Shown here one piece after another: positions 26,250 to 38,178 of a DNA stretch of 64,000 nt (the stretch's first letter is position 1; each line of letters begins with the position of its first letter). The DNA comes from a bacterium (GTDB lineage Bacteria > Hinthialibacterota > Hinthialibacteria > OLB16). The DNA lies in contig JAJVIK010000020.1 in assembly GCA_022072055.1 (NCBI GenBank), positions 62,001 through 126,000 on the forward strand. Direction: 5' to 3'. A model generated the notes under the pieces. It was not told the origin of the DNA. It searched no databases and worked only from the letters and a program-made list of their open reading frames with translations. The position numbers were made by a program, and so were the translations under genes.

Positions 26250-28649
26250 CTATGGCTCCATCCGAAAGCGAAACCGGTTCTCCGCGCCCCCTGGTTCCAG
26301 GGAGTCGAGCCCCACATTCCAGGTGATTTCCCAGGTCTTGGTTATGGGGTCGAAATCGGTCTGCCAGAAATCGCGGCCATGAACGGCTTGATCGAGACCT
26401 TTCCAGACGGCTTCAGACTCCTGTTCCAGGACCGGTTCGCGATAGGTCGAAAGGCCGCTTAGGGTCACTGGCGCATGCGCAAGCCCCCCTTCAAGGGCAA
26501 ACTCCGCGCGGTCGCCTTGGGCGCGAATCCGAATCGGATGCTCGGACTCGAGGTTTCCCACGCTGACCGTGACCCGTGGCGCATTCCCGGCTGCCTCCCG
26601 GTGCACCAAGCGCCAGCTGTTCTCCATCTCCGGGAGGACCTCCTGAAGGCCTCTGTTCGGACCGTAATAATCCTCGGCGAACTGAGGGAGGGTGAGCTGG
26701 ACAAGGGTGGCTTCGACGAAATCCCCGGGAAGCAGGCGGACAAGTCCAGGGGGCGGCGCAAGCTCCACGTTCGCGCTCTTGTAGGAGCCGTTCTCAGTTC
26801 CGTACACCGAGACAAATGGGACATGCGATTCCCGCCCGCCGAGTCGCGCGCGCCAGGAACGGATGACAAGGCCCCGGTTGGCCCAGGCGCCGGAGTTCGA
26901 TTCATCGCGCGAATGACCTTCATGGAGTGAAAACCACGGGGCCTGCCCGACACACTCGATGCCGGTCCGGCTGTAGCGCTTCCCTCCCCTTTCCGGCTCC
27001 CACTCCTCAATCAGCCCCTTTGCGTTGCCGCGCGCGATAAGGCCAAAGGTGTGATCGTTGTACCGGTCCGCGCCGAGCTGGAAGAACGCCAGGCGGCTAT
27101 ACTCCGCTTCCTGTCGGACATCGTAGCGGAGGTGGTAAAGGATCCGGACATAATCATCCGAGCGCATGAGTTGCGCGGTGCAGGACAGGTCGATCTTCTC
27201 CTTGGCGGTGGTTCCGGCGTAGGTCACTTCGGATAGGTTGGGGCCGATCCTCCGATAGGAGGTTTTCATCCGGCTGTTCCACTGTTTCTTCCCCGCCGGG
27301 TCGTGGTAGACCAGGAAATCCCCGCCGCCGACATTGTTGGTCCAAGCCCACTTGCGCGGGAAGTTGTTGTTCATGGACCAGACCATCAGGGGTCGGACAT
27401 CATCGATCATGGAGCGCTGGAGATTGACATCCGGGTCAAAGCAGATCGTTTCGCCCCATGAGCCGAGCGCGGCTTGATCCCAGAGCTGGTTGGTTCCCCA
27501 GCCCACCAGGCAGAGTTGCGCGTGAGACACGGCGGGCAGGCCGCCCCAGTGGCCGTTGACACTCGTATACTCGAACTCCATCGTGGCCTCGGGCGGAATG
27601 GTCAGGGATGTGAAACCGTGGTACCAGGGGCCTTGGAAGGGGTCTGAGAGCTCTTTGCGATGGTGCCAATTCTTGGAGATCTGAACCGGGATCCCGGTGG
27701 GAAAACCATCGTTATCCCGGATCATGGCGGAGAGGCCGGTGATTCCCACAACCGTGTCATCCTTGGCGAAAAGCAGGCGGAGAGTTTGAGGACCTTGGGT
27801 CGGATTGGCGACCTTCATCCTGACCCGCTCGATCCGGTCGTTCTCATGGAAGCCCTCACCTTGGGGATCATTGCGGAGGGCCACCCGATGGGCGCCGAGC
27901 GCGGGGTCGTAAGCGACGTTCAGAGGTTTCTCAAGGGGGAGGAACTGCTTGGCCTCGAGATTCAAAGCGGGTGCGGGACCGCTCCCTCGCGGTCGCGGCT
28001 CAGAGACCACGACCCCCGCCACACGCGCCCCATCGCTTTCGGAAGCGACCTCGTGGAGCTCCAGGCCGCTCAATTCGGAGAGCTGAATCTTCAACTCCAC
28101 CACGCAAGTCTGATCCCTAACCAAGGGAACGGCATGCAGGAGAAACGTTACGCGGTCCGGCCAGGCGGAGATCTCCAGCGAGGCCGTGGCGGGGAGCGGT
28201 GCCTCCTTGGCGGCGAGAGAGCGGATCACCCGGCGCTGGAACCAATGCCCACTCTCGATGAGCTCGCAGTCCTCCTCTTTGCCGGAAGAGGAGAGCGTGT
28301 AGACCTTCCCGTCCAGCTCGAGCCGGCACTCCAACGATGCCGGCGGAAGGTTCTCGATGAGCTCATTCCCCGCGAGCAGGGATTCTTCTTCGGACATCGG
28401 GGACTCGAACGCCCCGAGGCGTTCGAGCGAGAGCGTGGAGAGGTTGAACAGAAGGCCATAGCGGCTGGTTTGAATGCAAAAGGCCTTTCGTTCCGCGCGC
28501 CAGCCATCCGCCCACCACATGAAGGTGTAGTCGCGGCATCCCTCGAAACACGATCCTGGGAGTGGGGCGGAAAAGGAAACGGCCGCTTGGGAGATAGCGA
28601 CCACGAGGCAGGTGATCGCCAAAAGGCGCATCCCCTTTTCAATCGTCAT
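26250..28649 (-). CDS. large secreted protein of unknown function
   Basis: 799 residues with an N-terminal signal peptide (MRLLAITCLVVAISQAAVSF after a six-residue extension). The body is beta-rich with many Trp and Tyr; segments such as FQGPWYHGFTSLTIPPEATM and RIRAQGDRAEFALEGG recall carbohydrate-active beta-sandwich proteins, but no named domain is recognised. Residues about 216-226 (EPRPRGSGP) are encoded by a REP-like repeat unit. A TATAGT box lies 7 bases before the ATG at 28649, which suggests a very short or absent leader; the ATG at 28631 is an alternative start. Confidence 0.65.
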   Translation of the reverse strand: MTIEKGMRLLAITCLVVAISQAAVSFSAPLPGSCFEGCRDYTFMWWADGWRAERKAFCIQTSRYGLLFNLSTLSLERLGAFESPMSEEESLLAGNELIENLPPASLECRLELDGKVYTLSSSGKEEDCELIESGHWFQRRVIRSLAAKEAPLPATASLEISAWPDRVTFLLHAVPLVRDQTCVVELKIQLSELSGLELHEVASESDGARVAGVVVSEPRPRGSGPAPALNLEAKQFLPLEKPLNVAYDPALGAHRVALRNDPQGEGFHENDRIERVRMKVANPTQGPQTLRLLFAKDDTVVGITGLSAMIRDNDGFPTGIPVQISKNWHHRKELSDPFQGPWYHGFTSLTIPPEATMEFEYTSVNGHWGGLPAVSHAQLCLVGWGTNQLWDQAALGSWGETICFDPDVNLQRSMIDDVRPLMVWSMNNNFPRKWAWTNNVGGGDFLVYHDPAGKKQWNSRMKTSYRRIGPNLSEVTYAGTTAKEKIDLSCTAQLMRSDDYVRILYHLRYDVRQEAEYSRLAFFQLGADRYNDHTFGLIARGNAKGLIEEWEPERGGKRYSRTGIECVGQAPWFSLHEGHSRDESNSGAWANRGLVIRSWRARLGGRESHVPFVSVYGTENGSYKSANVELAPPPGLVRLLPGDFVEATLVQLTLPQFAEDYYGPNRGLQEVLPEMENSWRLVHREAAGNAPRVTVSVGNLESEHPIRIRAQGDRAEFALEGGLAHAPVTLSGLSTYREPVLEQESEAVWKGLDQAVHGRDFWQTDFDPITKTWEITWNVGLDSLEPGGAENRFRFRMEP
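27977..28001. repeat. single REP-like unit A inside a coding sequence
   Basis: The plus strand reads ACCGCTCCCTCGCGGTCGCG, matching unit A of the doublets at 1384-1410 and 31385-31413. It is read in frame on the minus strand as EPRPRGSGP within the secreted protein. Confidence 0.7.
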
Positions 28650-28735
28650 GGGGCAAACTATAAGTCACGCCTTGCCGCAAGACCAGTTTCCCGACAGGAT
28701 GAAAACAGGGTTAGGCGAATTGGAGGGAACACTCA

Positions 28736-29837
28736 GTGTTTGAGGAACAGAAGAACCAGGCCATTGGCCTTCGATCTCGGGTGACCGAACTCGGAGGTCG
28801 TCTTTGACGTCGGCGGCAAGGAAGCCTCGCTGGCCACGCTCGAGCCGGAGCTCGAGAAACCGGACATTTGGAGCAACCCGACGCGCGCTCAGGAGATCGG
28901 CAGGAGTGTCAAGCGCCTCCGCGATGAAATCCGGCGACAGCGGGACTTGGAGCGCCGGGTGGAGGATGCCCTCACCCTGATCGAGCTCTCCGAGGAGGAA
29001 GAGGCCGAATCGGAGCTTCCCGGGATCGCACAGGACTTGGATGAAATCACCCGGCTGGTGGATGACTACGAGTTGGAATGCACCCTTTCCGGCGAGCATG
29101 ATCCCAAGAACTGTTATGTAACCATCCATCCCGGGGCGGGCGGGACCGAGTCCTGCGACTGGGCGGAGATGCTCCTGCGGATGTACACCCGCTTTTTCGA
29201 GCGGGAGGGCTATGGCACCGAAGTGATTGACATTCAGGAGGGGGATGAGGCGGGAATCCGCAACGCCACCTTATGGGTCAAGGGGGATTATGCTTTCGGG
29301 CGCCTCAAGGCCGAGCATGGAATCCATCGCCTTGTGCGAATCTCCCCGTTCGACTCCCAGAGCCGCCGTCACACCTCCTTCACCTCGGTCTCCGTGGCCC
29401 CGGAGATCGACGATGAGCTCGAGGTGGAGATCGACGAAAAAGACCTGCGGATCGACACCTACCGTTCGAGCGGCGCCGGAGGGCAGCATGTCAACACCAC
29501 GGACTCGGCGGTGCGGATCACCCACCTGCCGACCGGGTTGGTGGTGTGCTGCCAGAACGAGCGCTCCCAACACAAGAATCGCGCCACCGCGATGAAAGTG
29601 CTCAAGTCGCGGCTCTATGAGCTCCAACAGAAGGAGCAGGAGGAAAAGCTCGCCGCGGCGACCGATGTGAAGAAGGACATCGCCTGGGGCCATCAGATTC
29701 GTTCATATGTGTTCCACCCCTACCAGATGGTGAAGGACCTGCGCAGCGGATATGAGACGAGCAACATTCAGGCGGTGATGGATGGGGACCTGGAGCCGTT
29801 CATCAAGGCGTATTTGAGGTGGAAAATCGCGCGGTAG
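28736..29837 (+). CDS. prfB: peptide chain release factor 2 with programmed +1 frameshift
   Basis: RF2 ends translation at UGA and UAA. The gene begins with GTG at 28736, with GGAGGG 8 bases upstream. Codon 24 is an in-frame TGA (28805-28807) in the classical site CTT TGA C, preceded at the canonical distance by the SD-like GGAGGT. Shifting +1 at 28805 joins 23 codons to the 343-codon main frame, giving 366 residues, equal to normal RF2 length. The main frame has the RF2 tripeptide SPF (RISPFDSQ) and the peptidyl-hydrolysis motif GGQ ([15 protein letters not shown]). Autoregulation follows: low RF2 favours the shift. A caller that ignores the shift loses the first 70 residues. Confidence 0.95.
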
Positions 29838-30315
29838 CGCGGACGAGGAATAACCTGTTCACCCGAGATTGAAGGTGATATGCTTCAGATTGGTGGGGGC
29901 TGGTGGGCCATTTCATACACAATGTTTTCCGTCATATCCGTAATCCCTCTCCCCCACTGTTTCTTAAAAACCATTCCGAGGCCAGACCCCGCGGCTGAAT
30001 GGGAGCGTCTCGGTAAGAATTTTTTTCCGTCTCTTGAGGGCGCGGAGGGGTTTGGTGCGCCCTCCCGTACCAGATCTTAACCTGCTTAGATCAATTGATT
30101 TACGTCTGGCGCTTGAAGAATCGCCGAAGGTTGGCACGAGTCCTGTAAATCGACTTCTGGACCTCTGGACGGGGTTCCGCCCAGGAACGGTTGAATGATT
30201 CTCGCCCGACGAGGAAGATGAGGTTGGGGGGCCAATGAGCGCGGGCGCGGCGTAAGCCGAAGCTCGGCTGGAAACGCTCGTTGCCCCCCGATTTCCGTTT
30301 TGCCCTCTTTCTCCC
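29838..30315. other. intergenic region with a possible decayed gene end
   Basis: 478 bases between prfB and queA. No full gene is visible. On the minus strand a frame ending at 30100 (PPNLIFLVGRESFNRSW ... TRANLRRFFKRQT) looks protein-like for about 55 codons but has no credible start and runs antisense into queA, so it may be a gene remnant. A T7 tract lies near 30020. Confidence 0.4.
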
Positions 30316-31374
30316 ATGAATCTCGATGAATTCGATTATCCCCTCCCGCTGGAGCTGATCGCGGACCGTCCGGTCCCGGCTCGGTCCGAATCCCGTCTCC
30401 TGGTGGTGTCTCGCGCCACGGCAACCCTTGAGCACCGGGTTTTCAGGGACCTTCCGGAGATTCTGTATCGAAATGACCTTCTGGTGATCAATCGGTCGAA
30501 GGTCATTCCCGCTCGGCTCCTCGGGACCAAGCGCGGGGGCGGCGCGCGGATCGAAATCCTGCTCCTAGAGAGGAGAAAGGAGCTGCTCTGGGAGTGCATC
30601 GCTCAGAGGGCTATCCGCCTCTCGGCGGGGACCGTGATTGCGTTCTCGGAGAGAGATGTGTGCGTGGTCCGCGAGGCGCTCGGAGAAGGGCGCTTCGTCT
30701 TGGAGTTTCAGATCGGGGGGACCTGGGAGGAATTCCTCGCCCGCCACGGCTCCACCCCCTTGCCGCCTTATATCCTCAAGAAGCGGGAGACTCTTCCTGA
30801 AGCGGAGCGCGCCGCCCTTGAGAGTCTGGACAAGGAGCGCTATCAGACCCGTTACGCGGTTGAGCCCGGCTCGGCGGCGGCGCCCACGGCCGGACTGCAT
30901 TTTGACGAGTCGGTTCTTGAAGCCCTCAAGCGCGGGGGGATCGAGAGCGCCCCGATTGTGTTGCATGTGGGCCTGGACACCTTTTCCCCGGTGACCGTGG
31001 AAAGGGTGGAGGACCATGTCATGAAGAGCGAGTGGTGTGACATCCCACCGGATTCGTTGAACAGGATTGTGGAGAAACTCGAATCGGGGAGCGGTCGAGT
31101 TGTGGCGGTGGGAACCACCGCCTGCCGGACTCTGGAGAGCTACGCGCGGGCAGGCTGGCCCGAAGGGCCGCTCCGAACCGACTTGTTCCTCAAGCCGGGG
31201 GATTCCTTCCAGGCCACCCAGGCTCTGCTCACCAACTTTCATCTCCCCAAGAGCACGCTGCTGATGCTGGTCTCGGCGTTCATGGGGAACGAGCTGCGGA
31301 AGCGGGTGTATGAAGAGGCGATTCGAGAAAGATACCGCTTTTACAGCTATGGCGACGCGATGCTGATTCTTTAG
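30316..31374 (+). CDS. queA: S-adenosylmethionine:tRNA ribosyltransferase-isomerase
   Basis: 352 residues, full length. QueA moves the ribosyl part of SAM onto preQ1-tRNA to form epoxyqueuosine. Family signatures are clear: FDYPLPLELIADRPVPAR at the start, LVINRSKVIPARL, PLPPYI, YQTRYAVEPGSAAAPTAGLH, HVGLDTFSPV and the C-terminal LLTNFHLPKSTLLMLVSAF. Other queuosine genes are not in the window. It is convergent with gyrA and a REP doublet lies between them. Confidence 0.96.
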   Translation: MNLDEFDYPLPLELIADRPVPARSESRLLVVSRATATLEHRVFRDLPEILYRNDLLVINRSKVIPARLLGTKRGGGARIEILLLERRKELLWECIAQRAIRLSAGTVIAFSERDVCVVREALGEGRFVLEFQIGGTWEEFLARHGSTPLPPYILKKRETLPEAERAALESLDKERYQTRYAVEPGSAAAPTAGLHFDESVLEALKRGGIESAPIVLHVGLDTFSPVTVERVEDHVMKSEWCDIPPDSLNRIVEKLESGSGRVVAVGTTACRTLESYARAGWPEGPLRTDLFLKPGDSFQATQALLTNFHLPKSTLLMLVSAFMGNELRKRVYEEAIRERYRFYSYGDAMLIL

Positions 31375-31384
31375 TTCGACAAGA

Positions 31385-31458
31385 CCGAACCGCGACCGTG
31401 AGGGAGCGGTTGGGAACGCAATAATGCCGCTTGGTCACGCGCGAGGGTCGCGAGCGGG
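31385..31458. repeat. REP-like doublet (REPIN-style), copy 2
   Basis: Unit A (31385-31413, core CCGCGACCGTGAGGGAGCGG) is followed after about 12 bases by a diverged unit B (31426-31458, starting CCGCTTGGTCACGCGCGAG). The same pair in the opposite orientation lies at 1348-1410. It fills the convergent gap between queA and gyrA. Confidence 0.6.
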
Positions 31459-31461
31459 ACC

Positions 31462-33933
31462 TTACTCGCTCGGTTCGGTTGTGTCCGGAGCGCCATCGCC
31501 CTCCTCGGATTCCTCGACCACCATGTTGGTGACCGCGGCCACGCGGTCGCCCTCATCCAGGCGGATCAGCCGCACCCCCTGAGCGTTCCTACCGGTCACC
31601 CGGATGTCGGCCACGCTCTGGCGGATCATGACCCCCGCTTGGGTGATGATCATGATCTCCTCGTCATCCCCCTTCACCTCCACCGCGCCGATCACCTTGC
31701 CGTTGCGCTCGGAGGTGATGATGTTGATCACCCCCTGGCCGCCGCGGCGGATATGGCGATAGTCGGCGATGGCCGAGCGCTTGCCATACCCGTTCTCGGT
31801 GACCGTGAGCAGGAAGGAGTCCGGATCGGCCATGTCCGCGCTGACCACCTCGTCCCCCTCGCGGAGGGTCGCGGCCTTGACCCCGCGCGCGGTGCGCCCC
31901 ATCGGGCGCACATCCTCCTCGGAGAAGCGGACCGCCTTGCCCTCGCGAGTGGCGATCAGGATGTCGTCCTTGCCGGTGGTGTGAAGCACGTTGACCAGCT
32001 GATCCTCATCCGGAAGGTCGATCGCGATGATCCCGGCCTTGCGCGGGTTCGAGAACGCCGCGAGATCGACCTTTTTGATGATCCCCTTGGCGGTGATCAT
32101 CACCAGATAGTGCCCCTCGGTGAACTCATGCACCGGGACAAAGGCGGTGACCTTCTCGTCCGTCTGGATGTCGATGCAGTTGATCACCGGTTTGCCGCGC
32201 GAGGTCCTTGTCCCCTCCGGGATGGCGTAGCACTTGAGCCAGTAAACCTTGCCCCGGTCCGAGAAGAGCAGGAGGTAGTCATGGGTGGAGGTGACAAAGA
32301 GATGTTCGACATAGTCATCCTCCTTGGTGGTCATCGCGGAGACCCCGCGCCCACCGCGCGACTGGGAGCGGTAGGTGTCGGGCGGGGTGCGCTTGATGTA
32401 CCCGGCGTGCGAGACCGAGATCACCATCTGCTCCTCGGCGATCAGGTCCTCCATGTCGAGGTCGCTGTCGGCGTCGATGATCCGCGTGCGCCGCTCATCG
32501 CCATACTTGGCGCGAATCCCGGCGAGCTCATCCTTCATGATCTGCTTCACCCGGGCCGGGTTGGCGAGGATCTCGCGGTAGTCCTCGATGGCGGCCTGGA
32601 GCTCGCGCATCTCCTCTTCGAGCTGCTCGCGCTCCAGCCCGGTGAGGCGCTGGAGGCGCATGTCGAGAATGGCCTTGGCCTGTACCTCGGTGAAACCGTA
32701 CTCGCCGATCAATCGCGCCGAGGCCTCCTCGCCATCGCGCGAGGCGCGGATGGTGGCGATGATCTGATCGATGATGTCGAGAGCCTTGAGAAGGCCCTCG
32801 ACAATGTGGGCGCGCTTGGTGGCTTTATCAAGCAGAAAGCGCGTGCGCCGGGTGATGACATCGGTGCGATGGTCGAGGAAGTGCAGGATGAGTTGAGGGA
32901 GCGTCAGGTAGACCGGACGATTCTCCACCAGGGCGAGGAGGATAATCCCGAAGGTGGTCTGCAGGCGCGAATGCTTGTAGAGCTGGTTCATCACCACGTC
33001 GCCGTTTTCGCCGCGCTTGAGTTCGAGAACAATCCGCATTCCCTTGCGGTCGCTCTCATCGCGCACATCCGAAAGCCCCTCGACCTTCTTCTCGCGCACC
33101 AGCGCGCCGATTTCCTCGAGGAGCTTGCCTTTGTTCACCTGATAGGGAATCTCGGTGACAATGATGGCCTCGCGCGCGCCCTTGAGCTCCTCGGTGTGCG
33201 AAACCGCGCGCACCACGGCGCGCCCGCGACCGGTGAGGTAAGCCTCGCGGATGCCCGCGCGCCCCAGGATCGTGCCCCCGGTCGGGAAGTCCGGTCCGGG
33301 GATGTAGCGCATGAGCTCCTCGACCGAAAGGCTGGGGTTGTCGATCAGCGCGGTGCAGGCATCCACCACCTCGCGCAGGTTGTGAGGCGGAATGTTGGTG
33401 GCCATCCCCACCGCGATCCCCGCCGAACCGTTTACCAGGAGATTGGGAACATGCGCGGGGAGAACGGTCGGTTCGGTCCCTTTCTCATCAAAGGTCGGGA
33501 CAAAATCGACCGTGTCCTTGTCGAGGTCATCCAGGAACTCCACCGAAACCGGCGCGAGACGGCACTCGGTGTAACGGTAAGCCGCCGGCGAATCCCCATC
33601 GATCGAGCCGAAATTCCCTTGGCCATCCACCAGGGGATAGCGCAGATTCCACTCCTGGGCCATGCGCACCAGGGCCTCATAGACCGGAAGGTCGCCGTGC
33701 GGGTGATAGTTGCCGAGCACCTCGCCGACCACCTTGGCGCACTTGGAATAGGGTCGAGTGGGTCCCAACCCGGAGGAGTGCATGGCGTAGAGGATCCGCC
33801 GGTGGACCGGCTTGAAGCCATCCCGAACATCGGGCAGGGCGCGCGCCACGATCACGCTCATGGCGTAATCGATGTAGCTGTCCTGCATCTGTTCCTCGAT
33901 GCCGTGGGGCCTGATGCGTTCTTCGGGGTTCAT
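31462..33933 (-). CDS. gyrA: DNA gyrase subunit A
   Basis: 823 residues from the ATG at 33933, ten bases after the gyrB stop. The breakage-reunion domain shows [23 protein letters not shown] and the catalytic tyrosine in YRYTECRL. The C-terminal DNA-wrapping domain carries a GyrA box variant (QSRGGRG), which marks it as gyrase rather than ParC. The quinolone-resistance region reads [15 protein letters not shown]: the positions equal to E. coli Ser83, Ala84 and Asp87 are Leu, Pro and Glu. It is co-transcribed with gyrB. Confidence 0.96.
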   Translation of the reverse strand: MNPEERIRPHGIEEQMQDSYIDYAMSVIVARALPDVRDGFKPVHRRILYAMHSSGLGPTRPYSKCAKVVGEVLGNYHPHGDLPVYEALVRMAQEWNLRYPLVDGQGNFGSIDGDSPAAYRYTECRLAPVSVEFLDDLDKDTVDFVPTFDEKGTEPTVLPAHVPNLLVNGSAGIAVGMATNIPPHNLREVVDACTALIDNPSLSVEELMRYIPGPDFPTGGTILGRAGIREAYLTGRGRAVVRAVSHTEELKGAREAIIVTEIPYQVNKGKLLEEIGALVREKKVEGLSDVRDESDRKGMRIVLELKRGENGDVVMNQLYKHSRLQTTFGIILLALVENRPVYLTLPQLILHFLDHRTDVITRRTRFLLDKATKRAHIVEGLLKALDIIDQIIATIRASRDGEEASARLIGEYGFTEVQAKAILDMRLQRLTGLEREQLEEEMRELQAAIEDYREILANPARVKQIMKDELAGIRAKYGDERRTRIIDADSDLDMEDLIAEEQMVISVSHAGYIKRTPPDTYRSQSRGGRGVSAMTTKEDDYVEHLFVTSTHDYLLLFSDRGKVYWLKCYAIPEGTRTSRGKPVINCIDIQTDEKVTAFVPVHEFTEGHYLVMITAKGIIKKVDLAAFSNPRKAGIIAIDLPDEDQLVNVLHTTGKDDILIATREGKAVRFSEEDVRPMGRTARGVKAATLREGDEVVSADMADPDSFLLTVTENGYGKRSAIADYRHIRRGGQGVINIITSERNGKVIGAVEVKGDDEEIMIITQAGVMIRQSVADIRVTGRNAQGVRLIRLDEGDRVAAVTNMVVEESEEGDGAPDTTEPSE

Positions 33934-33943
33934 GGGTTGTCTT

Positions 33944-36457
<2,514 letters not shown>

Positions 36458-36702
36458 TCAACCATTCTCAGGGTGACTCGAGAGGATCACGAAGAACCCA
36501 CGGACTGCTCCCCCTCGTGGGTCCCTCACTCTCAAATAAGGTTAATGCTAACCGCCTGAAAGGTCAAGGTTTACTGGGAAAATTTCGAGGTTTTTGCCAT
36601 CTGGAGACCCACTTTAGCCACGCGACCTAGGGCATTTTCGGCGGCATGGGCTGGACACCTCCGGCAGTTTCGGAAGAATGCCGAAAGGAGGCGAAAAAGC
36701 AG

Positions 36703-38178
36703 ATGGAAAACCCACCGCGAGCGACGCCGATGGAGGCTCCCCGCGCTCGGCTCCTCCGTTTGGGGGATGACCCCTACCTTCTCCCGCTTGTCCTGCTGGC
36801 CGGCGCTGATGCCCTGGTGTTCGCGGGCGCGGTTTGGCTGGCCTATCCGATCCGATTTTTCTCTCCGCTCGCGAGCCTCTTTCCGCTTCAACCGGGGTGG
36901 GTGGCGCCCCCCTTCTCGGAGTTCTTCCGCTTCGGGCTGCTCGCGGCGGTGGTGGGGGTTGTCGCCTTTGAGCGGTTGGGGTTCTACCAGGGGCGCATCG
37001 GAACCGACCGTCGGATTCATCTGCTTCGCATCTTCGCGGGCGTTCTGATCGCCAACATGATCCTGGAGGGAATCCTCTCGTTGGCGGACACCCCGCTTTC
37101 GAGGGGCACAAGGCTGGTGGCCTTCAGTCTGACCGTGCCGCTCGCGGCGCTCGCCCATTACACCCTCAAGCACGCGCACTCGCGCATGCTGCGTCAAGGA
37201 GTCGGCTACCGTCGCCTGCTCTTGGTTCTGGATGACCTTGCCCGGACCGAGGAGGTGGTTCGGGTCTTGGTTCGAGATCACGGAACGGAGTTTCATGTGG
37301 TCGGAGTTCTCTTGGGGACGCAAGCGGAAGGCCCACCGGATGGAGGTTGGGGGAGCAAGACCTCGGTGGTGGGAACGTTGCTGGACTTGCGACGGGCGCT
37401 GGCTTCCGGGCTGTATGACACGGTATTGATCCAGCTTTCCCCCCAAAGCACCGCGGAGGCGCGCGAGGCGGCGGCTCTTTGCGATGCCTTCGGGATCGAT
37501 TTCTATGTGGACCCCGCGCTTTTCGAGCGCGTGCTCGCGGAAGTGCCGCTGGGCGGGGACCTTTACCTTCCGGTCTTGGTTCGAGGGGTCACGCCGCTGT
37601 CGGGATCCTCGGTGGTGGTGAAGCGGACCTTTGACCTTGCGGTTTCGGCGTGTCTGATCCTGGTCTGCGTTCCGTTCTGGGCGATCCTGGCGGCGTTGAT
37701 TAAGCTCGAATCCCGCGGGCCGGTCTTCTACCGGCAGGAGCGGATCGGGTCGGATGGACGCTCCTTCCGGATATTCAAGTTTCGATCGATGCGGATGGAC
37801 GCGGAGTCGGAGAGCGGGCCGGTCTGGGCGCGCGCGGGGGACCCCCGCCGAACACGCCTGGGGGCTTGGATGAGGCGCTGGAACATCGATGAGACCCCGC
37901 AGTTCATCAATGTATTCCGGGGCGAGATGTCTCTGGTGGGGCCGCGTCCGGAGCGCCCCTTCTTTGTCAACCGATTCAAGACCGATGTGCCGCGATACTT
38001 GCGTCGTCACATGGTCAAGTGCGGGATCACCGGTTGGGCGCAGGTGAACGGTTTCCGTGGAGACACCTCTATCGAGGAGCGAACGCGATATGATATGTGG
38101 TACATCGAGAATTGGAGCTTCTGGCTCGATCTCAAGATCTTGGCAAAGACAGGGTTTGTCCGTGAAAACGCCTATTAG
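36703..38178 (+). CDS. polyprenyl-phosphate sugar phosphotransferase (WbaP/CpsE-type)
   Basis: 491 residues from the ATG at 36703, with AGGAGG about 11 bases upstream; the first ATG at 36646 lacks one. It transfers a hexose-1-phosphate from a nucleotide sugar to undecaprenyl phosphate and so starts polysaccharide repeat-unit synthesis. The N-terminal half has four membrane helices and a CoA-binding-like domain. The C-terminal catalytic half has KRTFDLAVSACLILVCVPFW, FYRQERIGSDGRSFRIFKFRSM, LRRW-type NIDETPQFINVFRGEMSLVGPRPE and GITGWAQVNGFRGDTS. It probably serves the same polymer as the 7-12 kb operon. It overlaps the next gene by 17 bases. Confidence 0.92.
   Translation: MENPPRATPMEAPRARLLRLGDDPYLLPLVLLAGADALVFAGAVWLAYPIRFFSPLASLFPLQPGWVAPPFSEFFRFGLLAAVVGVVAFERLGFYQGRIGTDRRIHLLRIFAGVLIANMILEGILSLADTPLSRGTRLVAFSLTVPLAALAHYTLKHAHSRMLRQGVGYRRLLLVLDDLARTEEVVRVLVRDHGTEFHVVGVLLGTQAEGPPDGGWGSKTSVVGTLLDLRRALASGLYDTVLIQLSPQSTAEAREAAALCDAFGIDFYVDPALFERVLAEVPLGGDLYLPVLVRGVTPLSGSSVVVKRTFDLAVSACLILVCVPFWAILAALIKLESRGPVFYRQERIGSDGRSFRIFKFRSMRMDAESESGPVWARAGDPRRTRLGAWMRRWNIDETPQFINVFRGEMSLVGPRPERPFFVNRFKTDVPRYLRRHMVKCGITGWAQVNGFRGDTSIEERTRYDMWYIENWSFWLDLKILAKTGFVRENAY

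Noticed and set aside
36485-36520. Inverted repeat ACCCACG/CGTGGGT upstream of gyrB
   Set aside because: The stem is 7 bp with a long loop, there is no T-tract, and it fits no known regulator site. It may be chance in a GC-rich leader.
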